A stretch of 8,831 nt of DNA, taken from assembly GCA_946040935.1 (NCBI GenBank), contig CAMGCN010000023.1, positions 1 through 8,831 of the forward strand, given 5' to 3'. Within the stretch, counting starts at the first letter, position 1. The number at the start of each line of letters is the position of its first letter. The notes beneath the pieces are model-generated. The model ran no database searches. It had not been told where the DNA came from and was given only the letters and a program-made list of their open reading frames with translations. Below, in pieces: positions 1-6,373 of the stretch. Source of the DNA: an uncultured Clostridia bacterium (GTDB taxonomy: Bacteria; Bacillota; Clostridia; Oscillospirales; CAG-272). The position numbers were made by a program, and so were the translations under genes.

Positions 1-45
1 ACACCTAAGCCTTCGTCGGCAGCGTCAGATGTGTATAAGAGACAG
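1..45 (+). other. Illumina/Nextera adapter contamination (not genomic)
   Basis: Bases 1-4 (ACAC) match the end of the Illumina P5 oligonucleotide, 5-12 (CTAAGCCT) match a standard Nextera i5 index, 13-26 (TCGTCGGCAGCGTC) match the Nextera read-1 tail, and 27-45 (AGATGTGTATAAGAGACAG) are the Tn5 mosaic end. The four parts are in the exact library order with no mismatch, so genomic sequence begins at base 46. This is an untrimmed adapter at a contig end, not a biological transposon end. It supplies the last six residues and the stop codon of the apparent threonine synthase reading frame. Confidence 0.98.
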
Positions 46-1227
46 GTCGCAGAGATAACCTTGCGCAAACGCTTCTTTAATTGTCTTTTTGGTGTTTTCT
101 TCAGAGCAGAAATAGCCCTTAAAGTGCTCGTCGAGCTTTTCTTTAACCGATTCGCTTACCGTATAGCTTCCTTTTTCATTTAACTCACGCATATACTCTG
201 CCGTCGCTTCGCATCCGGCCATGAGGTACAAAAGGCGTTCGAGGTTTGATGAAATAAGTATGTCCATAGACGGGCTGATTGTCGGGTGGAATTCCCTTAA
301 TCTGTTGTAAGTGCCCGTTGAGAGGAAATCTGTGAGAACATTGTTGCTGTTAGACGCGCATATCAGACGGTCTATCGGCACGCCCATTTTCTTTGCGATA
401 AATGCGGCGAATATATTGCCGAAGTTGCCGGTAGGCACGCAAACGTCGATTTTATCACCCATATGTATGTCGCCGCGTTTAACCATTTGGCAGTAGCCGT
501 AAACATAGTAGACAATTTGAGGTGCCAGTCTTCCCCAGTTTATAGAGTTTGCACTCGAGAGGAATACGCCCTTTTCGTTAAGCTTTTCGCAGAACTCCGA
601 ATCTGAGAAAATCTTTTTCACGCCGCTTTGCGCGTCGTCAAAGTTGCCTTTGATAGCGCAGACGCGTACATTGTCTCCGTCTTGGGTTGCCATTTGCTTT
701 TTCTGTATTTTTGAAACGCCCGTTTCGGGATAGAATACTTCTATTTTTATTCCGGGTACGTTCTTGTAACCCTCGAGAGCCGCCTTGCCGGTGTCGCCGC
801 TCGTTGCGACGAGGATGAGTGCTTCACGCTTTTCATCTGTTTTGGTAAGAGCCCTTGAAAGAAGACGCGGCATTATCTGAAGAGCCATATCCTTGAACGC
901 GCAGGTGGGTCCGTGCCACAACTCGAGAATCTTTATTCTTTCGTCAAGGGCGGCCACGTTTACCGCTCCGTCCGGAAATCCGGCAGAGCCGTATGCTATT
1001 TCACAGTCAGAGAGAAGCTCGTCATATGTATAATCGGTTAAAAACATAGAAAGAATTTTTGCCGCTGCCTCGGGATAGCTCATGCCGCATACGGCGCTCA
1101 AATCGTCAAAAGACAGTGACGGCAGCTCTTCGGGCATGAAAAGTCCGCCGTTTCCTGCGAGACCTTGCTTTATCGCTTGAGCTGCAAATACTTTTTCGTT
1201 TTTTCCTCTTGTAGATACGTAGTTCAT
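46..1227 (-). CDS. thrC: Threonine synthase, 3' end missing at contig edge
   Basis: Pyridoxal-phosphate enzyme converting O-phospho-L-homoserine to L-threonine and phosphate, the last step of threonine synthesis in the cytosol. The N-terminus (NYVSTRG) is typical of the family. The PLP lysine is K112 in the AFKDMALQ motif, SGDTGKAA lies near residues 143-150, and the PLP phosphate-binding loop PTGNFGN is at 265-271. Only 394 codons are genomic. The protein stops inside a conserved segment (GYLCD, normally followed by a T/P-H-T/A-A stretch) because adapter sequence replaces the rest, so this is an assembly truncation and not a pseudogene. The start at 1227 has an AAGGA ribosome binding site (complement of 1235-1239) with a 7-base spacer, lying inside the end of the dipeptidase gene 4 bases upstream. 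It is the last visible gene of the lepB operon, an unusual partner for it. Confidence 0.95.
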
Positions 1228-1231
1228 TTGT

Positions 1232-2068
1232 TTATCCTTTATTATTAAAATAATTATTGGCGTTATTAAAAAATATGTCTGCGATAAGCGCGTCGCCGTA
1301 GCCGTGGGACGCCATAAAGTCGGCTATCTTGTACATCATATGCGGTCCGGCTAAATCGGGCGGCGGCGTTGTGCCGTCAAAGTCACAGCCGAAGCATACC
1401 GTTTTTTCTCCGCCCAACGACAGATAGTGCTCTATATGTTTCATGACGTCTGATATGTCGGCTCCTCCGCCCTCCCGCAGATGAGCGGGGCAAAGGCTGA
1501 CACCCACTACCGAGTGATTGTCACGCAGTATTTTGAACATCCCGTCTGTGAGGTTTCGCCCGTGATTACATATTGCGCGGGAGTTTGAATGAGTTGCGAT
1601 GAAGAGGTCGGTCATTTCCGCGACACCGTAAAATACACGGTCGCTTGCGTGCGACAAATCGGGGATGATTCCGTATTTCGGAAGTGCTTTTACAAGCTCT
1701 TTTCCGAATTCGGTAAGAGGCGCGTCAGTATTCCACGCGCCGCCTACTGCGTTTTCATCCTGCCATGTCAGAGTGAGGTATTTTACCCCGTATTTTTTCA
1801 GAGTCTCAAGACGTGATAAATCATGCCCCAAAAGCTCCGCGCCTTCTACCGCGAGAAACGAGCCCTCGGGAAGCCGTGCGCTTTCCGCAATTTGTGTAAA
1901 CCGCTTGTATGCCGTATCGGGTGGGTCGCCGTGACCGCTCCATATCGCATAGGCCTGGATGTATTGTTCAAAGTCGGTTTTTTCACGGTCGACCTGCGTT
2001 TTGCAGTTATGGTCACGGTATTTCTCGTAAAGTGTGTCGCAGTGTAAATCAAAGTATGAAAGCTTCAT
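1232..2068 (-). CDS. Membrane dipeptidase-like metallopeptidase (peptidase family M19)
   Basis: Zinc peptidase of the amidohydrolase-fold renal dipeptidase family, which cleaves dipeptides, in many cases with D- or dehydro-residues in the second position. The family metal ligands can be placed: H9 and D11 in DLHCD, E75 in AVEGAE, H140 in DLSH and H160 in THSNSRA. The acidic residue of the GCDFDG motif is D229. LTLTWQDENAVGGA (98-111) is also a family signature. At 278 residues it is somewhat shorter than many members. No signal peptide or membrane segment is visible, so it is probably cytosolic. Its ATG follows the yraN TGA directly with no gap, and a GGAGG (complement of 2073-2077) sits 4 bases upstream inside yraN, so coupling is likely. 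The exact substrate cannot be told; recycling of peptide or wall fragments is a guess. Confidence 0.93.
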   Translation of the reverse strand: MKLSYFDLHCDTLYEKYRDHNCKTQVDREKTDFEQYIQAYAIWSGHGDPPDTAYKRFTQIAESARLPEGSFLAVEGAELLGHDLSRLETLKKYGVKYLTLTWQDENAVGGAWNTDAPLTEFGKELVKALPKYGIIPDLSHASDRVFYGVAEMTDLFIATHSNSRAICNHGRNLTDGMFKILRDNHSVVGVSLCPAHLREGGGADISDVMKHIEHYLSLGGEKTVCFGCDFDGTTPPPDLAGPHMMYKIADFMASHGYGDALIADIFFNNANNYFNNKG

Positions 2069-2461
2069 TCAGCCTCCGAAAGCGTTTTCTATGTGATTTA
2101 TATCCGAAACGGTTATTTTTCCGTTTTCGTCCTCGCTCTTCAGCACCTCGATGACGTCAAGGCGCTGTTTTTTATTTGACGGATGCTTTGAAAGGTATAG
2201 TTTAGCCGAATAGATAATTCTGCGCTGTTTTGCTTTATTTACGGCGTCCGAGGGCCTGCCGTATTTTGAATCACGGCGAATGTCTCTCGTCTTAACCTCG
2301 GCAAAAACAATGTATTCCTTGTTCTCGGCTATTATGTCAAGTTCTCCGTGCGGCGTGCGGAAATTTCGCGCGACGGTCTTGTAACCTTTTTTCTTAAGAA
2401 ATTTCACCGCCGCGTCTTCGCCTATATCGCCCGTTTGCTTTGTAGAACGAAATAACATCAT
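2069..2461 (-). CDS. yraN: YraN/UPF0102 family nuclease-fold protein
   Basis: This is a member of UPF0102, a small family with a restriction-endonuclease-like fold related to Holliday-junction resolvases. Its precise cellular role is not well settled. The 130-residue length is typical. Visible signatures are TGDIGEDAAVKFLKKKGY (10-27), GELDIIA with E40 and D42, and VFAEVKTR with E55 and K57, which together form a PD-(D/E)XK-like acidic cluster (E15, D42, E55, K57). The start at 2461 overlaps the rnhB stop as ATGA. No purine-rich Shine-Dalgarno sequence is visible in the AT-rich, pyrimidine-rich stretch upstream, so initiation probably depends on ribosomes finishing rnhB. A second ATG follows directly at 2458. 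The rnhB-yraN pairing is widespread in bacteria and supports the assignment. Confidence 0.94.
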   Translation of the reverse strand: MMLFRSTKQTGDIGEDAAVKFLKKKGYKTVARNFRTPHGELDIIAENKEYIVFAEVKTRDIRRDSKYGRPSDAVNKAKQRRIIYSAKLYLSKHPSNKKQRLDVIEVLKSEDENGKITVSDINHIENAFGG

Positions 2462-3054
2462 TTATTAAGAAAAGATAAGAATGTTTTTCTGTGTAAAGGG
2501 CAGGGGCCGAGCTTTTTGACAAGCTCGCGATGCTCTTTTGTGGGATAGCCCTTATGCTTTGCAAATCCGTATTCGGGATATTGCCTGTCCATTTCCATGC
2601 AATATCTGTCACGGCTAACCTTTGCAAGTATTGACGCCGCCGCGATGTTGGGACTTTTTGAGTCTCCCTTAATGACAGTCACGGCATCGCACGGAAATTC
2701 GCGCGCCACATTGCCGTCCACGAGCACAAGGTCGGGCTTTTTTGAAAGTGCTTCGACCGCGCGCTTCATTGCGAGCTGGGACGCCGCGAGTATGTTGAGC
2801 TCGTCAATTTCCTCAACGCTTGAACTTTGAATTGAATAAGCTATTGCTTTTTCGATAATTATATCAAAAAGCGCCTCTCGTTTTTTCTCGGAGATTTTTT
2901 TCGAGTCGTTAAGTCCCTCTATTTCTAATCCGCGTGGGAGGATAACCGCCGCCGCGTAAACCTTTCCTGCAAGAGGTCCTCTGCCTGCTTCGTCGGTTCC
3001 GCAAATAACCGAATATCCTTTTTCATAATACGAGTTTTCTAAATCCCAGTTCAT
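2458..3054 (-). CDS. rnhB: Ribonuclease HII
   Basis: Cytosolic type 2 RNase H that cuts the RNA strand of RNA-DNA hybrids and nicks at single ribonucleotides left in DNA, starting ribonucleotide excision repair. All four DEDD catalytic acids are visible: D21 and E22 in GTDEAGRGPLAG, D113 in VLVDGN and D131 in KGDSKSPNIAAAS. GLNDSKKISEKKRE (47-60) and the C-terminal HRKTF (188-192) are also family hallmarks. The length of 198 residues is normal, and there is no N-terminal extension as found in RNase HIII. The start at 3054 overlaps the rbgA stop as ATGA and has GAGGAG (complement of 3060-3065) five bases upstream, inside the end of rbgA. Its own good ribosome binding site suggests expression independent of strict coupling. 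Confidence 0.97.
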   Translation of the reverse strand: MNWDLENSYYEKGYSVICGTDEAGRGPLAGKVYAAAVILPRGLEIEGLNDSKKISEKKREALFDIIIEKAIAYSIQSSSVEEIDELNILAASQLAMKRAVEALSKKPDLVLVDGNVAREFPCDAVTVIKGDSKSPNIAAASILAKVSRDRYCMEMDRQYPEYGFAKHKGYPTKEHRELVKKLGPCPLHRKTFLSFLNK

Positions 3055-3917
3055 GTCGGCTCCTCGAGCGTTATTCTGCCGATTTTCGCAGAGCGGAATT
3101 CGTCCAGCAGGGTGGAGGATGTTCTGGTGAAGTCTACTTCTCCGCGTGAAATGAGAAAACCGCGCTTTTCTCCTATTTTCTCAAAAAGCTCCCAGTCCTG
3201 TAATTCCGCATAGTTTTCATAATCGCCTAATTTATATCTTTCACATAAAAGCTCGGGGTAAAGAACCCGGAGCCTGCCGACTAACTTTATTGCAAGCGCC
3301 TCGGTATCGGTAATTTCGTCTTTTACCGCGCCTGTCATGGCGAGGCTTTCTCCGACTTTTTGGTCGTCGAATTTCGGCCATAATACGCCGGGCATATCAA
3401 GCAAATCTATTCCTATTTTTGTTCTAATCCACTGTTTTGTGAGGGTAACGCCCGGTCTGTCTTCAACCTTTGCTTTTTTTGCTCCGCAGAGCTTGTTTAT
3501 GAGCGAGCTTTTGCCGACGTTGGGTATGCCTACTACCATGGCCTTAAGGGGACGGCCGCTCATGCCTTTTTCCTCGTATCTCGCTATTTTCTCACCGAGC
3601 ATATTTCTTATTTCAGGCGCGATATTATTGATACCTTCGCCCGTGACGCTGTCTATGAAAAGGCACTTTCTCCCGTTTTTTTTGAAATACTCGCGCCATC
3701 TGTCGTTTGCACGCGGGTCGGAAAGAGAGCATTTTGCAAGCAGAGTCAGCCTGGGCTTTGAGGATATTATATCCGAGAGCTCGGGGTTTTGTGAGGAAAG
3801 AGGAATACGCGCGTCGAGTATTTCAAGGACTATATCAACCGACGGAAGGCACTCTTTTATCACTCTTCGCGTTTTTGCCATATGCCCCGGAAACCATTGT
3901 ATTATATTCGACGGCAT
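3051..3917 (-). CDS. rbgA: Ribosome biogenesis GTPase RbgA/YlqF with altered G4 motif
   Basis: Circularly permuted GTPase that in Bacillus subtilis promotes a late step of 50S subunit assembly. The N-terminal WFPGHMAKTRR includes H12, matching the catalytic histidine (His9) of B. subtilis RbgA. As expected for a permuted GTPase the G4 position comes first (61-64), followed by G5-like DSVTGEG (89-95), G1 GIPNVGKSS (130-138), G2 PGVT (155-158) and G3 DMPG (174-177). The oddity is G4: the usual NKxD reads AKCS here, so both the asparagine and the aspartate that recognise guanine are missing, while G1, G3 and the histidine are intact. The C-terminal RNA-binding region is present and the length of 288 residues is normal. 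The start overlaps the lepB stop by one base (TGATG), with only a weak GGTG nearby, so coupling to lepB is likely. Confidence 0.95.
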   Translation of the reverse strand: MPSNIIQWFPGHMAKTRRVIKECLPSVDIVLEILDARIPLSSQNPELSDIISSKPRLTLLAKCSLSDPRANDRWREYFKKNGRKCLFIDSVTGEGINNIAPEIRNMLGEKIARYEEKGMSGRPLKAMVVGIPNVGKSSLINKLCGAKKAKVEDRPGVTLTKQWIRTKIGIDLLDMPGVLWPKFDDQKVGESLAMTGAVKDEITDTEALAIKLVGRLRVLYPELLCERYKLGDYENYAELQDWELFEKIGEKRGFLISRGEVDFTRTSSTLLDEFRSAKIGRITLEEPT

Positions 3918-4540
3918 CAGTTCACCACGCCTATTCTGTCAAAGGGATAAATGCGAAAAACAGCTTTTCCGAGGATAAATCTTTCGTCTATAAGTCCGAC
4001 GCGTGAATCTCTGCTGTCTGACGAGTGATTTCTGTTGTCTCCCATACAGAAAACATATCCCTCGGGGATGATGTATGCTCCGCTTTCGTCTTTTTCACAT
4101 CCGCTCATACTCTCATAAAAAGTCTCTGTGAGCATTTGCGTTTCCTCGCGGTGAACATAGCTTTCATCGAGTGCTTTACCGTCGACCGTAACCGTCCAGC
4201 TTTCAAAATCTATCGACAGAGTTTGTCCGCCTGTTGCGATAACACGTTTTACATACGGGTCCTGCATAGAGTTTTTCGTTTGAGTGACTATTATATCGCC
4301 GTTCTTTATTTTTGTAGGAAGCGTCGCGACGATAAGTATGTCGTTTTTTCCTTCGGGCGCGGCAAACTCATCCGCCGAAGAGACAGGAGAACCGAGCAGG
4401 GTAGGATACATTGAATGACCGCTGACGGGGGAATGACGGATGAAAAGCGCCATCACTATGAGCGCCGCGGCCATAGCTATTGCAAACATTTCCACGAGCT
4501 CGTAAAGCGATCTCGCAAATGAATATTTATTGTTTTTCAT
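3917..4540 (-). CDS. lepB: Signal peptidase I
   Basis: Membrane serine protease with a Ser-Lys dyad that removes signal peptides from secreted pre-proteins. A single N-terminal transmembrane segment spans about residues 18-35, leaving the catalytic domain outside the cell. The nucleophile is S43 in SGHSMYPTL, and the general base is K98 in DPYVKRVIATGG. The third family box, GDNRNHSSDSR, is at 168-178. At 207 residues with one membrane span it resembles Gram-positive Sip-type enzymes. An insertion rich in small and acidic residues (51-65) follows the nucleophile box. It is the first gene of the minus-strand operon, with an AAGGTG ribosome binding site (complement of 4548-4553) 7 bases before the ATG. 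In many Firmicutes lepB lies directly downstream of rplS; here they are separated and divergent. Confidence 0.97.
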   Translation of the reverse strand: MKNNKYSFARSLYELVEMFAIAMAAALIVMALFIRHSPVSGHSMYPTLLGSPVSSADEFAAPEGKNDILIVATLPTKIKNGDIIVTQTKNSMQDPYVKRVIATGGQTLSIDFESWTVTVDGKALDESYVHREETQMLTETFYESMSGCEKDESGAYIIPEGYVFCMGDNRNHSSDSRDSRVGLIDERFILGKAVFRIYPFDRIGVVN

Positions 4541-4571
4541 AAGACAACACCTTTTATAGTTTAATCATCAT

Positions 4572-4600
4572 ATTATATCATACAAATTACGCTCTTTCAA
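4572..4600 (-). promoter_or_regulatory. Sigma-A promoter of the lepB operon, extended -10
   Basis: Read on the minus strand, TTGAAA (4600-4595) is separated by 17 bases from TATAAT (4577-4572), which is preceded by TG-A, an extended -10. The expected start is near 4565, giving a leader of about 24 bases before the lepB ATG at 4540. An overlapping TTGACT would pair with a TATGAT at the same 17-base spacing, so a second register five bases upstream is possible. It is the only obvious promoter for the six-gene operon. Confidence 0.82.
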
Positions 4601-4612
4601 GTCAAAATTGAC
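4601..4612. repeat. Small palindrome between divergent -35 boxes
   Basis: GTCAA-AA-TTGAC is an inverted repeat with 5-base arms and a 2-base spacer. It fills the gap between the minus-strand -35 (4595-4600) and overlaps the plus-strand -35 (4608-4613). It could be an operator, but TTGAC is part of the -35 consensus itself, so the symmetry may simply come from two divergent -35-like sequences. Confidence 0.35.
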
Positions 4613-4636
4613 AATAGTAATAAATGATGATATAAT
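4608..4636 (+). promoter_or_regulatory. Consensus sigma-A promoter of the glycosyltransferase gene
   Basis: TTGACA (4608-4613), a 17-base spacer and TATAAT (4631-4636) form an exact match to the housekeeping promoter consensus. Transcription should start near 4643-4645, leaving a leader of about 20 bases that holds the GGAGG ribosome binding site (4653-4657) before the ATG at 4663. Such a perfect match implies strong constitutive activity unless it is repressed. Confidence 0.88.
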
Positions 4637-4662
4637 TATGCTGTATATACACGGAGGAAGCT

Positions 4663-5871
4663 ATGGAAAAAATCAAATTGCTCATCGTGGGCATAACCAT
4701 GAATTGTGCGGGAACGGAAAAGTCGTTTTTGTCTTTTGCCGACTGCCTTGATTTTGATAAATATGAGGTTGACTTACTGCTCGCAAAAAAAGAGGGACTT
4801 TTTCTCGACTTGCTTCCGAAAGAAATAAACGTAATCGAAATGGAAAAATACGGCGATATGTTTACTCTTACGGGTGCAAACGCCGCCAAAGTGATTATAA
4901 ATGATTTTATCAAAAATAATCCTCTTTTGATATTTGAGGTTCTTCCGTATTTTGCGAAGACGCTTCTGTTCCCCAAAAAGCGTTCCTTTACAGCCATGCG
5001 TCTGTGGGTGCATATGATGCGGCATTTTCCCGTGACTGAAAAGGAATATGACGTCGCCGTAGCGTACTGGGGCGATAAAACGATGTTTTATACAGTCGAT
5101 AAGGTCAAGGCGAAAAAGAAAATCGCATGGCTCCATTTTGATTATTCAAATCCTCCGAGGGACGACAAACTTTACGGAAAGTATTTTGCCGCGTGCGATA
5201 AGATAGTTACGGTATCGGATAAAATCGACGAGTCGCTCAAACAAAAGCTTCCTAATATAGCAGATCGCTGCGTTATGATGGAGAATATACAGAACGTGAG
5301 TCTGATTCGCCGGATGGCGGATACTGCACAGACCTTTACCGATGATTTTGACGGAAAGAGGATTTTGACGGTAGGCCGTGTTTCAGAGCAAAAGGGGTAT
5401 GATTTTGCCCTTGAAGCTCTCATACGCCTTGTAAATGAAGGGTACAATATCCGATGGTATGTACTCGGCGGAGGGGACGAGGCGGATATATATGTCCTGA
5501 AAGCGCGTGCAAACCAAGCGGGCGTCGGCGACAGACTTGTATTTCTCGGCACAACGATAAATCCCTATGGCTATATAAAAGACTGCGATATATACGCACA
5601 GCCCTCACGCCACGAGGGGAAACCCATATCAGTCGAGGAGGCGAAAATACTCTGCAAGCCGATATATATTTCAAACTATCTGTCAGCAGGCGAACAGCTG
5701 GCAGACGGCCGTTACGGAGTTATCGGAGAAATAGGCGCAGAGGGCACATATGAGGGAATTAAAAAGCTCCTTTGTGACAGTGAGCTTTGCCGTAAATTTA
5801 CCGAGGAGCTGTCGGCGTCCGATTTCGGAAATACAAACGAAATAGAGAAATTTTACACTATGATAAAATAA
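4663..5871 (+). CDS. GT4-type (GT-B fold) glycosyltransferase, substrate unknown
   Basis: Transfers a sugar from a nucleotide-sugar donor to an acceptor that cannot be identified; a cell-surface glycan or capsule role is a guess from the family. The N-terminal acceptor half begins with LLIVGITMNCAGTEKSFLSF (6-25), corresponding to the glycine-rich loop of GT-B enzymes. The donor half shows ILTVGRVSEQKGYD (234-247), YVLGGGDE (266-273), FLGTTINPYGYIKDCDIYAQPS (294-315) and the E-x7-E pair E318/E326 in RHEGKPISVEEA. Length is 402 residues. There is no signal peptide or membrane segment, so it is cytosolic. It stands alone on a consensus promoter with GGAGG five bases before the ATG. No other polysaccharide genes are nearby. 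It sits exactly between lepB and rplS, genes often adjacent in related bacteria, which suggests insertion or rearrangement. Confidence 0.88.
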   Translation: MEKIKLLIVGITMNCAGTEKSFLSFADCLDFDKYEVDLLLAKKEGLFLDLLPKEINVIEMEKYGDMFTLTGANAAKVIINDFIKNNPLLIFEVLPYFAKTLLFPKKRSFTAMRLWVHMMRHFPVTEKEYDVAVAYWGDKTMFYTVDKVKAKKKIAWLHFDYSNPPRDDKLYGKYFAACDKIVTVSDKIDESLKQKLPNIADRCVMMENIQNVSLIRRMADTAQTFTDDFDGKRILTVGRVSEQKGYDFALEALIRLVNEGYNIRWYVLGGGDEADIYVLKARANQAGVGDRLVFLGTTINPYGYIKDCDIYAQPSRHEGKPISVEEAKILCKPIYISNYLSAGEQLADGRYGVIGEIGAEGTYEGIKKLLCDSELCRKFTEELSASDFGNTNEIEKFYTMIK

Positions 5872-5879
5872 ATTTTGCG

Positions 5880-5905
5880 AAAGCACTTGCAAAAGAGTGT
5901 TTTTT
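5880..5905 (+). terminator. Weak possible terminator after the glycosyltransferase gene
   Basis: GCACT (5883-5887) can pair with AGTGT (5896-5900) across an 8-base loop, extended by A-T pairs into the run of Ts at 5900-5905. The core stem is only five pairs including one G-T, so it is weak. The same bases hold the -35 box of the rplS promoter. Read-through into rplS therefore seems possible. Confidence 0.35.
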
Positions 5906-5915
5906 GTGATATAAT
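5887..5915 (+). promoter_or_regulatory. Sigma-A promoter of rplS, extended -10
   Basis: TTGCAA (5887-5892), a 17-base spacer and TATAAT (5910-5915), with TG at 5907-5908 forming an extended -10. Transcription is expected near 5922, giving a leader of about 78 bases before rplS. It gives rplS-rpmE their own transcription start independent of the glycosyltransferase gene. Confidence 0.82.
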
Positions 5916-5921
5916 CTCACA

Positions 5922-5999
5922 GTATGCGCGATGGCGCAAATAAAGGAACGGTCCTCTGCGAAGCTCTGCACGAACGTTCTGAGATATTAGGAGGGCCGA
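5922..5999 (+). ncRNA. Candidate L19 (rplS) leader, autoregulatory mRNA structure
   Basis: The leader has a perfect hairpin, TGCGC (5925-5929) with GCGCA (5934-5938) around a GATG loop. Further on, CGGTCCTC (5949-5956) can form eight consecutive pairs, one of them G-U, with GAGGGCCG (5991-5998), which contains most of the rplS Shine-Dalgarno sequence. A competing helix is possible between GGAACG (5945-5950) and CGTTCT (5975-5980), sharing bases 5949-5950, so the two cannot fully coexist. This is the layout of a leader that switches the ribosome binding site open or closed. An L19 leader family upstream of rplS is known in Firmicutes, in which the protein is thought to control its own mRNA. 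I match it by position and pairing, not by a covariance-model search. Confidence 0.6.
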
Positions 6000-6341
6000 A
6001 TGGATCTTATCAAGGCTTTTACAAACGAGCAGCTAAAGAGCGAAGTCCCCACGCTCAGAATCGGTGATACCGTAAGGGTTCACAACAGAATCAAAGAGGG
6101 TGACAAATCAAGAATTCAGATGTTCGAGGGAACTGTTATCGCATTGCACAACAGCGGAATTTCCTCGACGTTTACCGTAAGAAGAGTGGCGTACGGTGTC
6201 GGTGTTGAAAAGACATTCCCCGTTCATTCTCCCAATGTAGAGAAGGTTGACGTCATCAGAGTCGGTAAGGTCAGACGCGCTAAGCTCTATTATCTGCGCG
6301 ACAGAGTGGGTAAGAGCGCCAAAGTTAAGGAACGCATATAA
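6000..6341 (+). CDS. rplS: 50S ribosomal protein L19
   Basis: Structural protein of the large subunit, located at the interface with the 30S subunit. The 113 residues align with the family from end to end. They run from an N-terminal helix ([17 protein letters not shown]), through the barrel segment [26 protein letters not shown] stretch (19-42, beginning LRIGD) and FEGTVIA (43-49), to the basic [18 protein letters not shown] (61-78) and the C-terminal [21 protein letters not shown]. The ribosome binding site AGGAGG (5989-5994) lies 5 bases before the ATG and can be hidden by the leader. It is followed after 32 bases by rpmE. Unlike the usual Firmicute order, trmD is not upstream and lepB is not downstream. 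Confidence 0.98.
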   Translation: MDLIKAFTNEQLKSEVPTLRIGDTVRVHNRIKEGDKSRIQMFEGTVIALHNSGISSTFTVRRVAYGVGVEKTFPVHSPNVEKVDVIRVGKVRRAKLYYLRDRVGKSAKVKERI

Positions 6342-6373
6342 CCTGCGTTCGCAAGTAATTTTAGGAGGGTGCT

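Noticed and set aside
27..45. Tn5 mosaic end as a sign of a mobile element
   Set aside because: It is flanked by the Nextera read-1 tail and an i5 index in library order, so it is sequencing adapter.
1589..2154. Several plus-strand frames opposite the dipeptidase and yraN genes
   Set aside because: They are antisense to genes with clear family motifs, overlap each other, and lack ribosome binding sites and recognisable domains.
4663..5871. The glycosyltransferase as part of a capsule or defence island
   Set aside because: It is a single gene on its own promoter, with no other polysaccharide, transposase or defence gene around it.
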